Shown: piece after piece, positions 26,365 through 34,559 of the stretch
Numbering within the stretch: position 1 is the first letter of the stretch
How the letters are laid out: the number at the start of each line of letters is the position of its first letter
From: Klenkia brasiliensis
GTDB lineage: Bacteria; Actinomycetota; Actinomycetes; Mycobacteriales; Geodermatophilaceae
Reading direction: 5' to 3'
Assembly: GCF_900100695.1 (NCBI RefSeq)
Contig: NZ_FNCF01000002.1
Span: 558,001-622,000 of the forward strand
DNA length: 64,000 bases
Made by a program: the position numbers and the translations under genes
Notes under the pieces: generated by a model
The model's input: only the letters and a program-made list of their open reading frames with translations
Told to the model about the DNA's origin: nothing
Databases searched by the model: none

Positions 26365-27444
26365 TCAGCGACCGGTCTTGGGGGCGAAGAATCGGCTGAT
26401 CAGGCGGGCCACGACGTTGAGGGCCATGACGATGATGATGAGCACGAGGGCTGCTGTCCAGGCCCGGTCGATGCCGAACTGCGGCGGGACACCGGGCTGG
26501 GTGAGCTGGTAGTAGGCGTAGACCGGCAGGGTGGCCATGCGCCCGTCGAAGGGGTCGAAGTTGGTGGCGGCAGTGATGCCGACGATCACCAGCAGCGGGG
26601 CCGTCTCGCCGATGACGCGGGCGATGGCCAGCGTCACCGAGGTGCCCAGACCGGCGATCGCGGTGGGCAGGACGACCTTGGTGATCGTGCGCCACCGGGG
26701 CACGCCCAGGGCGTAGGAGGCCTCGCGCAGCTCGTTGGGCACGAGCTTGAGCACCTCCTCGGAGGACCGCACGACGACCGGGATCATCAGCACCGACAGC
26801 GCGACCGCGCCGCCGATGCCGAACCGGACCCCGGGGCCGAAGAAGATGGCGAAGAACGCGTAGGCGAACAGGCCGGCGACGATCGACGGGATGCCGGTCA
26901 TGACGTCGACGAAGAACGTCAGGGTCTTCTTGAGCTTGCCGCGGCCGTACTCGACCAGGTAGATCGCGGCCATCAGGCCGATCGGCACCGAGATGAGCGT
27001 CGCCAGGGCGGTGATGATCAGCGTGCCCATGATGGCGTGGTAGGCGCCACCGCCCTCGCCGACGACGCCGACCATCGAGTTGCTGAAGAAGGTGCCGTCC
27101 AGCCGGGTGATGCCGTTGCTGACCACCGTGTAGACCAGCGAGACCAGCGGCACCATGGCGATGGCGAAGGCGGAGCTGACCAGGCAGGTGACGAGCCGGT
27201 CGGTGGCCTTGCGGCTGCCCTCGACGACCCGGGAGCCGACGTAGGTGACCAGGCTGCCGAGCACGACGCCGTAGACGGCGAACAGGCCCCAGGACCAGCC
27301 CGAGAGGGCGGTGAGCAGGCCGGCGACGACGAGGCCCGCGACGAACAGCGCGGTGCCGCCGAAGCGGGGCAGCCGGCGTCGGGTGCGGACGGCGGGCGCC
27401 TCGGGCTCGGGCGCCTCGCGGCGGGGAGGGGCCGTGGTGGTCAT
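26365..27444 (-). CDS. pstA: Phosphate ABC transporter permease PstA
   Basis: A 359-residue permease subunit. The six-helix core carries the ABC coupling loop [20 protein letters not shown]. Two additional hydrophobic segments in the first 80 residues follow a Pro/Glu-rich cytoplasmic start, making it longer than E. coli PstA. ATG 27444 overlaps the pstC stop by one base (TGATG), so the two permeases are coupled for balanced synthesis. Confidence 0.97.
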   Translation of the reverse strand: MTTTAPPRREAPEPEAPAVRTRRRLPRFGGTALFVAGLVVAGLLTALSGWSWGLFAVYGVVLGSLVTYVGSRVVEGSRKATDRLVTCLVSSAFAIAMVPLVSLVYTVVSNGITRLDGTFFSNSMVGVVGEGGGAYHAIMGTLIITALATLISVPIGLMAAIYLVEYGRGKLKKTLTFFVDVMTGIPSIVAGLFAYAFFAIFFGPGVRFGIGGAVALSVLMIPVVVRSSEEVLKLVPNELREASYALGVPRWRTITKVVLPTAIAGLGTSVTLAIARVIGETAPLLVIVGITAATNFDPFDGRMATLPVYAYYQLTQPGVPPQFGIDRAWTAALVLIIIVMALNVVARLISRFFAPKTGR

Positions 27445-28400
27445 CAGTTCGCTCCGGAGAAGTCGGCCCGGCGGTTGACCACGTACCGGGCGAGCATGTT
27501 GACCGCGAGGGTGATCACGAACAGCACGAGGCCGGTGAAGATCAGCGTGCTCACGCCGAGCCCGCTGGACTCGGGGAACTGCAGCGCGATGTTCGCCGCG
27601 ATCGTGGAGGGGTTCGACGAGCTGATCAGGTTGAAGGTGATGCCGCCGGAGACCGACAGCACGATGGCGACCGCCAGGGTCTCGCCGAGCGCGCGGCCCA
27701 GGCCGAGCATCGAGCCGCCGATGACGCCGGACTTGCCGTAGGGCAGCACCGCCATCTTGATCATCTCCCAGCGGGTGGCGCCGAGGGCCAGCGCGGCCTC
27801 GCGGTGCAGCGCCGGCGCCTGGGAGAAGACCTCGCGGGAGATCGCCGAGATGATCGGCAGGATCATGATCGCCAGCACCAGGCCGGCGGTGAGCATCGTG
27901 CGGCCGGTCGCCGAGGCGGGGCCGGCGAAGAACGGGATGAAGGACAGGTTGTCCTCGGCCCAGGCGTAGAAGGGCACCATCGCCGGCGCCAGCGCGGCCA
28001 GGCCCCAGAAGCCGTAGACGACGCTGGGGATGGCGGCGAGCAGGTCGATCAAGTACCCGAGCGTCGCAGCGATCCGCTTGGGCGCGTAGTAGGTGATGAA
28101 CAGCGCGATGGCCACACCGAGCGGGGTGGCCACGAGCAGGGCGATCAGCGCCGCGACGAGCGTGCCGAAGACGAGGGGCCCGACGTAGGACCAGACGCCC
28201 TCGCCGCCGGCGATCTCCTCGGCCGGGGCGGAGATGGCGTCGAGGGACTCGGCGACCAGGAACGCGGCCACCCCGGCGAGCACGAGCAGGATCAGGATGC
28301 CGGCGCCGGTGGACAGCCCGGCGAAGGTGCTGTCACCGCGGCTGCGGACGGGCTTGGACTGCTGGGCGTCCTTGCGGCGCTGGGTGTCGAGCGAGGTCAC
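27444..28400 (-). CDS. pstC: Phosphate ABC transporter permease PstC
   Basis: A 318-residue permease partner of PstA. After a polar N-terminus it has six membrane spans and the coupling loop PALHREAALALGATRWEMI. Start GTG 28400 gives VTSLDTQRRK. It lies 122 bases after pstS, separated by a strong hairpin that probably lowers permease expression relative to the binding protein. Confidence 0.97.
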   Translation of the reverse strand: MTSLDTQRRKDAQQSKPVRSRGDSTFAGLSTGAGILILLVLAGVAAFLVAESLDAISAPAEEIAGGEGVWSYVGPLVFGTLVAALIALLVATPLGVAIALFITYYAPKRIAATLGYLIDLLAAIPSVVYGFWGLAALAPAMVPFYAWAEDNLSFIPFFAGPASATGRTMLTAGLVLAIMILPIISAISREVFSQAPALHREAALALGATRWEMIKMAVLPYGKSGVIGGSMLGLGRALGETLAVAIVLSVSGGITFNLISSSNPSTIAANIALQFPESSGLGVSTLIFTGLVLFVITLAVNMLARYVVNRRADFSGAN

Positions 28401-28426
28401 GTGGACTCCGTGCGGGCGTGGCGGGC

Positions 28427-28471
28427 GGTGCGGGGCGGGTGGTGCGGGGCGGTGCGGGGGCGGTGCGGTGG
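28427..28471 (+). repeat. GGTGCGGGG tandem repeats, G-quadruplex-capable
   Basis: Four imperfect copies of GGTGCGGGGC start at 28427, 28441, 28451 and 28462 between pstS and pstC. The G-rich strand is the template strand here. Many GGG runs could form a quadruplex in single-stranded DNA, and the mRNA carries the C-rich version. Confidence 0.5.
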
Positions 28472-28482
28472 GCGACGCGCGA

Positions 28483-28513
28483 ACGGCCCGGGCGCAGTGT
28501 GCGCCCGGGCCGT
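28483..28513 (-). terminator. Attenuating hairpin between pstS and pstC
   Basis: A perfect 14-base inverted repeat (28483-28496 and 28500-28513, loop GTG) sits ten bases after the pstS stop. Inside an operon it would partly stop transcription and protect the pstS message, giving more binding protein than permease, as in other pst operons. Confidence 0.75.
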
Positions 28514-28522
28514 CCGTCTGCG

Positions 28523-29641
28523 TCAGGAGCCGGAGGTGATGGCGTCGATCGCGGTCTGGGCCTGCTCGCGCAGGGAGTCCGAGATCGGGGCGTTGCCGGC
28601 GGCCTGGGCGGCGGCGTTCTGGCCGTCCTCGCTGATGACGTAGCCGAGGAAGGCCTTCACGAGGTCGGCCTGGGTGGCGTCGTCGTAGGAGATGCAGCCG
28701 ATGTGGTAGCTGACCAGGACGATCGGGTACTCGTCGGCGCTCTCGGTGGTGCGGTTGATGTCGTAGGCGAAGTCGAACTCACCGCGCCCGGACTGCAGCT
28801 CCGAGTTCTCCACCACGGCGGCGGCGGCCTCGGGCGACGGGGCGACGAAGTCGCTGCCCACGCCGATGTTGGCCACACCCAGGTCACCGGCCTGGGACTC
28901 GTCGGCGTAGCCGATCGCGCCCTCGCCGGCCTGGACCGCGGAGATCATGCCCGAGGTCTGGTTGGCGGCCTCACCACCGGACAGCGGCCACTCGCCGTCG
29001 GGCTCCGAGGTCCACACCGAGGGGGACGCCGCGGAGAGGTACTGGGTGAAGTTGGTGGTGGTGCCCGAGTCGTCGGCGCGGTGGACGGGGGTGATGGTCG
29101 TGGACGGCAGGTCCGCGCCCTCGTTGTCCGCGGCGATGGCCGGGTCGTCCCAGGTGGTGATGGCGCCGGTGAAGATGCCGGCCAGCACGTCGGGGGAGAG
29201 GTTCAGGTCGTCGACGCCGGGGAGGTTGTAGACCACGGCGATGGCCGAGATGTAGTCGGGCAGCTCGAAGATGCCGGCCGAGCCGCAGCGGTCCTCGGCG
29301 GCGGTGAGCTCGTCGTCCTTGAGCGCGGCGTCGGAGCCGGCGAAGTCCACGCCACCGGCGATGAACTGCTCGCGGCCACCGCCGGACCCGACCGGGTCGT
29401 AGTTGACGGTGACGTCGGGCTGGACGGAGGAGAACCCGGCGGTCCACCCCTGCATCGCGGCCTGCTGGCTGGAGGCGCCGGCGCCGTTCAGGGTGCCGCT
29501 CAGCTGCTCCTGGCTCTCGCCGGCCGAGCCGGTGGCCGCGGAGGTGCCGCCCTCGTTCGAGGCGCCGCAGGCGGCCAGGGCGAGGGTGCTGGCGAACGCC
29601 GCGGACAGGGTCACGGCGCGCGTCTTGGTGCTGAGCTTCAA
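28523..29641 (-). CDS. pstS: Phosphate-binding lipoprotein PstS
   Basis: A 372-residue extracellular phosphate receptor for the PstCAB permease. The signal peptide ends in lipobox LAAC, with Cys25 as the lipid anchor. A Ser/Gly/Gln linker leads to the binding domain with LNGAGASSQQ, PVGSGGGREQF, HRADDSGTTTNF and YADES, the anion-binding loops of PstS. The start codon is TTG 29641, preceded by AAAGG at eight bases; no ATG or GTG fits. It is the first gene of pstSCAB, behind a PHO box. Confidence 0.97.
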   Translation of the reverse strand: MKLSTKTRAVTLSAAFASTLALAACGASNEGGTSAATGSAGESQEQLSGTLNGAGASSQQAAMQGWTAGFSSVQPDVTVNYDPVGSGGGREQFIAGGVDFAGSDAALKDDELTAAEDRCGSAGIFELPDYISAIAVVYNLPGVDDLNLSPDVLAGIFTGAITTWDDPAIAADNEGADLPSTTITPVHRADDSGTTTNFTQYLSAASPSVWTSEPDGEWPLSGGEAANQTSGMISAVQAGEGAIGYADESQAGDLGVANIGVGSDFVAPSPEAAAAVVENSELQSGRGEFDFAYDINRTTESADEYPIVLVSYHIGCISYDDATQADLVKAFLGYVISEDGQNAAAQAAGNAPISDSLREQAQTAIDAITSGS

Positions 29642-29702
29642 CTCAGTGCCTTTCCGGTGGTGCCCGGACGTCGGTGCCGGGCAGTGAGGTCCAACGGAGA
29701 GG

Positions 29703-29708
29703 ACGCTA
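29703..29708 (-). promoter_or_regulatory. Predicted -10 element of pstS
   Basis: TAGCGT on the reverse strand lies 27 bases downstream of the PHO box and about 60 bases before the TTG start, suitable for an activator-dependent promoter without a good -35. Confidence 0.45.
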
Positions 29709-29735
29709 AGGAGCCGAGGTGGACGGATCTGGCTG

Positions 29736-29757
29736 CGTCGGTGAACGCGGGATGAAC
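29736..29757 (-). promoter_or_regulatory. PHO box upstream of pstS
   Basis: On the reverse strand two adjacent 11-base direct repeats, GTTCATCCCGC (29747-29757) and GTTCACCGACG (29736-29746), match the GTTCAYC-type units bound by actinobacterial PhoP/RegX3. They lie directly upstream of the predicted pstS promoter. They imply phosphate-starvation activation, probably by the RegX3 encoded at the window end. Confidence 0.8.
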
Positions 29758-29826
29758 GGGTGCTGAGGCTTGGCTCACGCCCGGCGGTACAGCGCGCGGC
29801 CGCCGGGTGAACTCAGCCGGTTCGGC

Positions 29827-30741
29827 TCAAGGTCGGGACGCGGACCGGTGCCACTGGACGTCGGCGGAGAACCGGGTGAAGCCCGACTTCTCGTACAGGG
29901 ACACCGCGGCGGTGTTGTCGGCCTCGACGTAGAGGAGCACCTCGCGCAGCCCGCGGCCGCGCAGGTGCGCCAGCCCCAGGTCGGTCAGCGCGCGGCCCAG
30001 CCGCAGGCCCTGAGCCTGCGGGGCGACGCCCAGCACGTACACCTCGCCGACTGCCTCGTCGGCGGCGTCGCCGGGCGGGTGGACCTTCGTCCAGTGCGAG
30101 CCCAGCAGCACGTCGTCGTCGCCGGTGCTGCGCCAGGCGAGCAGGAAACCGGCCGGGTCGAACCACTCCTCGGCCTCGCGCAGCTCCAGGTCGCGGCGGG
30201 TCATCCCGCCCTGCTCCGGGTGGGAGGCGAAGGCCGCGGCGTTCACGGCCAGCCAGGCGTCCTCGTCGACGCCGGGCCGGAAGGGCCGGACGACGACGTC
30301 GTCGGGGAGCGCGGGGGAGGGCTCGGGGTCGACGTCGGCCAGGGGCATGCGCATCTGCAGCAGCGTGCGGGCGCGGGCCCAGCCCCGGGCGGTGGCCAGC
30401 TCGGTCGAGCCCGGCAGCTCGCCGTGCGCCCAGACCGCCAGCCGCGCGTGCCCGGCCAGCTCCTCCAGCTGCGCGGCCGTCGCGGTCCCCAGTCCGCGCC
30501 GCCGCCGCTGCGGGTGGACGACGAACTCGGCCTGCCAGCCGTCGGCGTCCCGGTCCAGCCGCGCGTAGGCGGCCACCGCGCCGTCGGCCTCGAGCAGCAC
30601 GTCGCGGCCGTCGTCCGGCCCGCCGTGGCGCAGCCGCAGCTCGGCCTCCTCGCTCAGCGGGCGCACGCCGTCGGCCTCGGCCGCGGCGCGCACGAGGGCG
30701 ACGGCGCGGTCGAGCTGGGGGCCGGTCAGCCGCTGCGCCAC
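29827..30741 (-). CDS. mshD: Mycothiol synthase MshD
   Basis: A 304-residue double-GNAT acetyltransferase that acetylates Cys-GlcN-Ins in the last step of mycothiol synthesis. The first GNAT domain (about 50-135) has FVVHPQRRRRGLG. The second, active domain has VNAAAFASHPEQGGMTRRDL, EVYVLGVAPQAQGLRLGRAL and YVEADNTAAVSLYEKSGF. Length is standard. Start GTG 30741 lies 20 bases after glnR on the same strand. glnR-mshD-pst is also the mycobacterial order. Confidence 0.96.
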   Translation of the reverse strand: MAQRLTGPQLDRAVALVRAAAEADGVRPLSEEAELRLRHGGPDDGRDVLLEADGAVAAYARLDRDADGWQAEFVVHPQRRRRGLGTATAAQLEELAGHARLAVWAHGELPGSTELATARGWARARTLLQMRMPLADVDPEPSPALPDDVVVRPFRPGVDEDAWLAVNAAAFASHPEQGGMTRRDLELREAEEWFDPAGFLLAWRSTGDDDVLLGSHWTKVHPPGDAADEAVGEVYVLGVAPQAQGLRLGRALTDLGLAHLRGRGLREVLLYVEADNTAAVSLYEKSGFTRFSADVQWHRSASRP

Positions 30742-30761
30742 GACCGGGCGCGGATCAGCGG

Positions 30762-31502
30762 TCAGGAGACGACCGGCTCGTCGGTGGTCTCGGCGGCCAC
30801 GTTGGCGGCGGCGGTGGCGTCGGCGACCTGCTGGTCGAGCTTGTAGCCGACGTTGCGCACGGTGCCGATCAGCGCCTCGTGCTCGGTGCCGAGCTTGGCG
30901 CGCAGCCGGCGGACGTGGACGTCGACGGTGCGGGTGCCGCCGAAGTAGTCATAGCCCCAGATCTCCTGCAGCAGCTGGGCGCGGGAGAACACCCGGCCCG
31001 GGTGCTGGGCCAGGTACTTCAGGAGCTCGAACTCCTTGTAGGTCAGGTCGAGCGGGCGGCCGCGCAGCTTGGCGGAGTAGCTGTGCTCGTCGATGACCAG
31101 CTCGCCGGCCTTGGTGACGCCGCCGTCGTCGGCCGCGGTCGGGGTGCTGGCGGCCTGGCGGCGGGCGGTGGCCCACTTCAGCCGGGCGTCGACCTCGGCG
31201 GGGCCGGCGGTGTCGAGGACGACGTCGTCGACACCCCAGTCGGCCGACAGCGCGACCAGGCCACCCTCGGACAGGACGGCGACCAGCGAGGCGGCCACCC
31301 CGGTGGAGGACAGCAGCGCGCACAGCGTGCGGGCCGAGACCAGGTCGTGGCGGGCGTCGACCAGCACCACGTCGCCGGCGTCGCCGTCGAGGAGGCTGGA
31401 CAGCTCGGGTGCGACGACCCGGACCTGGTGGGCGAGCAACCCCAGCGCAGGCAGGACCTCGGTGGTCGCCTGACGGGCGGAAGTCATGAGCACGAGCCGC
31501 AT
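30762..31502 (-). CDS. glnR: Nitrogen regulator GlnR (OmpR family)
   Basis: A 246-residue orphan regulator of nitrogen assimilation genes. The receiver-like N-terminus ([23 protein letters not shown]) is the atypical GlnR form, thought to dimerise without phosphorylation. The winged helix [20 protein letters not shown] ... [17 protein letters not shown] is nearly identical to known GlnR proteins. A 25-residue Ala/Thr/Val-rich tail is extra. ATG 31502 has AGGAGACGGC upstream. It starts the glnR-mshD unit and is divergent from the hydrolase operon. Confidence 0.96.
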   Translation of the reverse strand: MRLVLMTSARQATTEVLPALGLLAHQVRVVAPELSSLLDGDAGDVVLVDARHDLVSARTLCALLSSTGVAASLVAVLSEGGLVALSADWGVDDVVLDTAGPAEVDARLKWATARRQAASTPTAADDGGVTKAGELVIDEHSYSAKLRGRPLDLTYKEFELLKYLAQHPGRVFSRAQLLQEIWGYDYFGGTRTVDVHVRRLRAKLGTEHEALIGTVRNVGYKLDQQVADATAAANVAAETTDEPVVS

Positions 31503-31562
31503 GCCGTCTCCTCACAGGTGGCGTCGACACCGGTGTCGGGGGGAGAGCGCAGACTATCCGAC

Positions 31563-32420
31563 GTGAGGCCCCGCGTGACCCGAGCGATACCGCAGCGTGA
31601 CGTGACGGTGCGCACGGCGGACGGGGTGCGGCTGCACGGCATCGTGGTGCCGCCGGCGCCGCCCCGTCCACCGACGGCGGGTGAACGCCCGTTGACGTTC
31701 GTGGTGGCCCACGGGTTCACCAACTCCACCGCCCGCGCCCCGTTCCTGCGGCTGGCCGGCTACCTGCGCCGGTTCGGGGAGGTGCGAGGCCTGGACTTCC
31801 GCGGCCACGGCCGCTCCGGCGGGGAATCCGGGGTGGGCGGGGACCCCGAGCTGCTCGACGTCGACGCCGCGGTCGCCGCCGCCCGCGCCGACGGTGCGAC
31901 GACGGTGGTCACGGTGGGGCTGTCGATGGGGGGCGGTGCCGCGCTGCGGCAGGCCGCGGTGGGTGCGCACCGGCCCGACGCCGTGGTGAGCGTGAGCGCG
32001 GTCAGCCGCTGGTTCGTCCGCGACACCGTGCCGATGCGCCGGGTGCACTGGCTGCTGGAGACCACGGCCGGACGACGGCTCGGGAGCCGTGTGCTGGGCA
32101 TCCGGCTGGGCGCGCCCTGGCCGACCAACCCGCCCGCACCGGTGCAGCTGGTCAGCTCCATCGCCCCGCTCCCGTTGCTGCTGGTGCACGGCGACCGGGA
32201 CGCCTACTTCCCGCTGGAGCACTTCCGCACCCTGGCCCAGGCCGCCGGCCCGGCCGCCACGGTGTGGGTGGTGCCCGGCATGGGGCACGCCGAGAACGGG
32301 ATGACCGCGCCGCTGGCCGAGCGGATCGGCCGGTGGGCGCGGGAGTCGGTCGGCCGCGGCCCGCTCTGCGACGATGACCCGGTGACCCGCGCCGCCGTCC
32401 CCGAGCCGGCGCGGCGATGA
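31563..32420 (+). CDS. Alpha/beta hydrolase
   Basis: A 285-residue serine hydrolase. It shows the oxyanion HGFTNS, the nucleophile elbow GLSMGGGAAL, the late acid in LLVHGDRDAYFP and the final histidine in PGMGHAENG. The first 30 residues are Pro-rich with a beta hairpin, as in acyltransferase or esterase members of this fold. The substrate is not readable. Start GTG 31563 is chosen, with GTG 31575 possible. It begins a run of overlapping genes to 33921. Confidence 0.85.
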   Translation: MRPRVTRAIPQRDVTVRTADGVRLHGIVVPPAPPRPPTAGERPLTFVVAHGFTNSTARAPFLRLAGYLRRFGEVRGLDFRGHGRSGGESGVGGDPELLDVDAAVAAARADGATTVVTVGLSMGGGAALRQAAVGAHRPDAVVSVSAVSRWFVRDTVPMRRVHWLLETTAGRRLGSRVLGIRLGAPWPTNPPAPVQLVSSIAPLPLLLVHGDRDAYFPLEHFRTLAQAAGPAATVWVVPGMGHAENGMTAPLAERIGRWARESVGRGPLCDDDPVTRAAVPEPARR

Positions 32421-33238
32421 GCTCCCCGGCGGCGCCGGTCGAGCTGTCGCGCACCGCGCACCACCTGCCGGCCGCCGGCGGCGTGCTGGTGGCCACCGCC
32501 CTGCTGGCCGGGCTGCCGCTCGCCCTCGGCGACACCGGCCGGGCCGTCGCCGTGGCGGCGCTCCAGCTGGCCCTGGTCGCCGCGTGGGTGCTGGCCACCG
32601 GCATCCGCGGGTTCGTCGGCTCGCTGGCCATCGGCGTGGCCGCCGCGGTCGGCGCGGACCTGCTGCTCGGGCTGCCCGAGCAGCCCGACCTGGGCTCGTT
32701 GCTGCTGGTGCTGGGCCCGGGGTTCCTGGTGTGCGTGCTGCACCAGATGGCCCGCCCCGCCCCGCGCCGCTACCTGGTCGCCTCGCTGGCCGGCGTCCTG
32801 CTGCTGCTGTGCGCGGTGACCGCGCCGGCCGTGCTGCTGGCGCTGGGCCGCGCCCCCGGCGGCGACCGGCTGGCCACCACCGCCGTCCTGGTCGTCGGGG
32901 TCGCGCTGCTGGTCGGCCACGCGGTGGACCTCCTGCTGCCGCGCCCGGCGCTGGCGCCCGGCGTGCCGCGCGGTCTGCCGGGGGTGCTGCTCGCCGTCCT
33001 CGCCGGGGTGGTGGTCGCCCTGCTGCGCCGGCAGTCCGCCGACCCGACCGGGGCGCTGGCCGCGGCGCTGTTCGGCGCCGTCCTGGCCGGGGTGGCCGCG
33101 CTGGTCGCCGTCGGCGCCTCCTTCGGCGCGGTCGACCGGCCGCGGCGCGGCTGGGCGCTGCCCGCGGTGCAGGCGGTGCTGCCCTTCGCCGCGGCCGCAC
33201 CGGTGGCCTGGTTCCTCGTGCTGCAGACCAGCCTGTGA
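32417..33238 (+). CDS. Polytopic membrane protein, unknown function
   Basis: A 273-residue protein with about eight hydrophobic helices and short loops, including a basic loop RPAPRRYL. No catalytic motif is visible. Neighbours are a serine hydrolase and an LmeA-like lipid-binding protein, so an envelope role is plausible but unproven. ATG 32417 overlaps the hydrolase stop (ATGA), and its own stop overlaps the next start (GTGA). Confidence 0.85.
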   Translation: MSSPAAPVELSRTAHHLPAAGGVLVATALLAGLPLALGDTGRAVAVAALQLALVAAWVLATGIRGFVGSLAIGVAAAVGADLLLGLPEQPDLGSLLLVLGPGFLVCVLHQMARPAPRRYLVASLAGVLLLLCAVTAPAVLLALGRAPGGDRLATTAVLVVGVALLVGHAVDLLLPRPALAPGVPRGLPGVLLAVLAGVVVALLRRQSADPTGALAAALFGAVLAGVAALVAVGASFGAVDRPRRGWALPAVQAVLPFAAAAPVAWFLVLQTSL

Positions 33239-33921
33239 AGGGGCTGCTGGTCACCCTCGGGGTGCTCGTCGTGCTGCTGGTCGCCACCGACCGCGTGGGC
33301 GTGCTGGTCGCCGAGGACCAGGTCGCCGCCCAGGTGCAGCGCCAGGCCGGGCTGGCGGGCGAGCCCTCGGTCGACATCACCGGCTTCCCGTTCCTGACCC
33401 AGGCCGTGGCCGGCCGCTACGACGACGTGCGCATCGCGCTGACCGCCGACGACCTCGGCCAACCCGCCGGCACCTCGGCGCAGGTGTCCCTGCAGGGCGT
33501 GCGGCTGCCGCTGTCCGACGTGGTCGGCGGGCAGGTCTCCCAGCTGCCGGTGGACCGGGTCGACGCCCGCGCGTCGGTGCCCTTCGACCTGCTCGCAGCG
33601 CAGCTGGGTGGCGACACCACGCTGACCGCCGAGGGCGACGGGCTGCGGATCACCAAGACCGTCGAGGTGCTCGGCCAGACCGTCCCGCTGACCGCCGCGG
33701 GCACCGTGACCCTGGACGGGCAGGACCTGGTGGTGACGGTCGACTCCGCCGCCGGCGCAGGCATCGACGTCCCGCAGTTCCTCGTCGACGCCGCCCAGGA
33801 CCTGCTCGACTTCCGGTACCCGCTGCCGGCGCTGCCCTTCGGGCTGGAGCTGACGGGGCTGCAGGTCACCGGCACCGGGGTCGACGTCACCGCCGGCGCG
33901 GACGACGTCGTCCTGCAGTAG
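33235..33921 (+). CDS. LmeA-like (DUF2993) phospholipid-binding protein
   Basis: A 228-residue protein with one N-terminal hydrophobic helix (about 3-18), then a beta-rich DUF2993 domain with the conserved DITGFPFLTQAVAGRYDDV near residue 43 and FRYPLPALPFGLELTGLQV near the end. In mycobacteria LmeA binds phospholipid in the periplasm and supports lipomannan elongation and envelope integrity. GTG 33235 is coupled to the membrane gene by a four-base overlap. Confidence 0.88.
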   Translation: MKGLLVTLGVLVVLLVATDRVGVLVAEDQVAAQVQRQAGLAGEPSVDITGFPFLTQAVAGRYDDVRIALTADDLGQPAGTSAQVSLQGVRLPLSDVVGGQVSQLPVDRVDARASVPFDLLAAQLGGDTTLTAEGDGLRITKTVEVLGQTVPLTAAGTVTLDGQDLVVTVDSAAGAGIDVPQFLVDAAQDLLDFRYPLPALPFGLELTGLQVTGTGVDVTAGADDVVLQ

Positions 33922-33959
33922 CGGGAATCCGCACCGGACCGGTCACGTTGGAGCCGGTC

Positions 33960-34403
33960 GTGGACGCAACCGGAGCGGCCGTGCTCGGTGCCGCCCTCGT
34001 GCTGGCGGCGGTCGCCGCCTGGTGGCTGCGGACCCGCAGCGGGGCGGTGCGGACGACGGGAGGAGCAGCCGTGCAGGAGCTGGACGTGCTGCGCGGGCTC
34101 GGTGTGCGACCCGAGGACGCCGACCTGACGGTGGTCCAGTTCGCGACCGCGTTCTGCGCGCCCTGCCGTGCGACGAAGGCCCGGCTGACCCAGCTGCAGA
34201 CCCGCCACCCGGGCCTGGCGGCGGTGCACGTGGACGCCGAGAGCGAGCTGGAGGCCGTCCGTGCGCTGGACGTGCGGCGCACCCCGACGCTGTTCTACCT
34301 CGACCGCAGCGGCGCCCTGCTGGGCCGCAGCAGCGGTGCACCCCGGCCCGACGAGCTGGCCGCCCTGGTGGCCGCGCACGCCCCGGCCCAGGGGCCCGCG
34401 TGA
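33960..34403 (+). CDS. Thioredoxin-family membrane-anchored protein (ThiX-like)
   Basis: A 147-residue protein with a signal-anchor helix (about 4-22) followed by a thioredoxin fold. The redox site is FCAPCRA and the cis-proline segment RRTPTLFYLD. Start GTG 33960 is preferred because TTGGAG lies six bases before it. TTG 33948 is possible. Its place before the sulfurtransferase operon matches ThiX in M. tuberculosis, consistent with thiol chemistry, but it ends before the leader peptide and may be a separate unit. Confidence 0.85.
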   Translation: MDATGAAVLGAALVLAAVAAWWLRTRSGAVRTTGGAAVQELDVLRGLGVRPEDADLTVVQFATAFCAPCRATKARLTQLQTRHPGLAAVHVDAESELEAVRALDVRRTPTLFYLDRSGALLGRSSGAPRPDELAALVAAHAPAQGPA

Positions 34404-34413
34404 CGGGTGTTGC

Positions 34414-34419
34414 TACTCT
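34414..34419 (+). promoter_or_regulatory. TACTCT -10 element of the cysteine leader peptide
   Basis: TACTCT lies seven bases before GTG 34427, so the mRNA probably begins at the start codon of the leader peptide (leaderless). Confidence 0.65.
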
Positions 34420-34426
34420 GCGCGCC

Positions 34427-34510
34427 GTGGGCACCCTGCTGACTCAGCGACGCACAGTCGACCTGTGCCGCCTGGGCAGCTGCCTGTGTCGCGCCTCCCT
34501 CCGAGGCTGA
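34427..34510 (+). CDS. Cysteine-rich leader peptide (attenuator uORF)
   Basis: A 27-residue upstream ORF from GTG 34427 to TGA 34510. The peptide contains TVDLCRLGSCLCRASLRG, with Cys14, Cys19 and Cys21. The RxVDLCRxxSxxC pattern is the hallmark of putative leader peptides before sulfur genes in actinobacteria. In mycobacteria, uORFs with cysteine tracts have been shown to sense cysteine supply by ribosome stalling. It lies 49 bases before the DUF4395-sulfurtransferase-DUF1416 operon and is too short for ordinary gene finding. It is likely regulatory, with no role as a free peptide. Confidence 0.85.
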   Translation: MGTLLTQRRTVDLCRLGSCLCRASLRG

Positions 34511-34550
34511 CCTCCCGCCTCGACGAGCCCTCACCCCGCTCCTCGGAAGG
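34497..34550 (+). promoter_or_regulatory. Predicted RBS-masking attenuator of the sulfurtransferase operon
   Basis: CCCTCCGAGG at the end of the leader ORF (34497-34506) can pair with CCTCGGAAGG (34541-34550) with one mismatch, hiding GGAAGG, the ribosome site of the DUF4395 gene. A ribosome stalled on the cysteine codons (34466-34489) would cover the left arm and free the site, giving expression when cysteine is scarce. An alternative hairpin CGAGGC/GCCTCG uses the same left arm. Confidence 0.65.
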
Positions 34551-34559
34551 CCCCCACCC

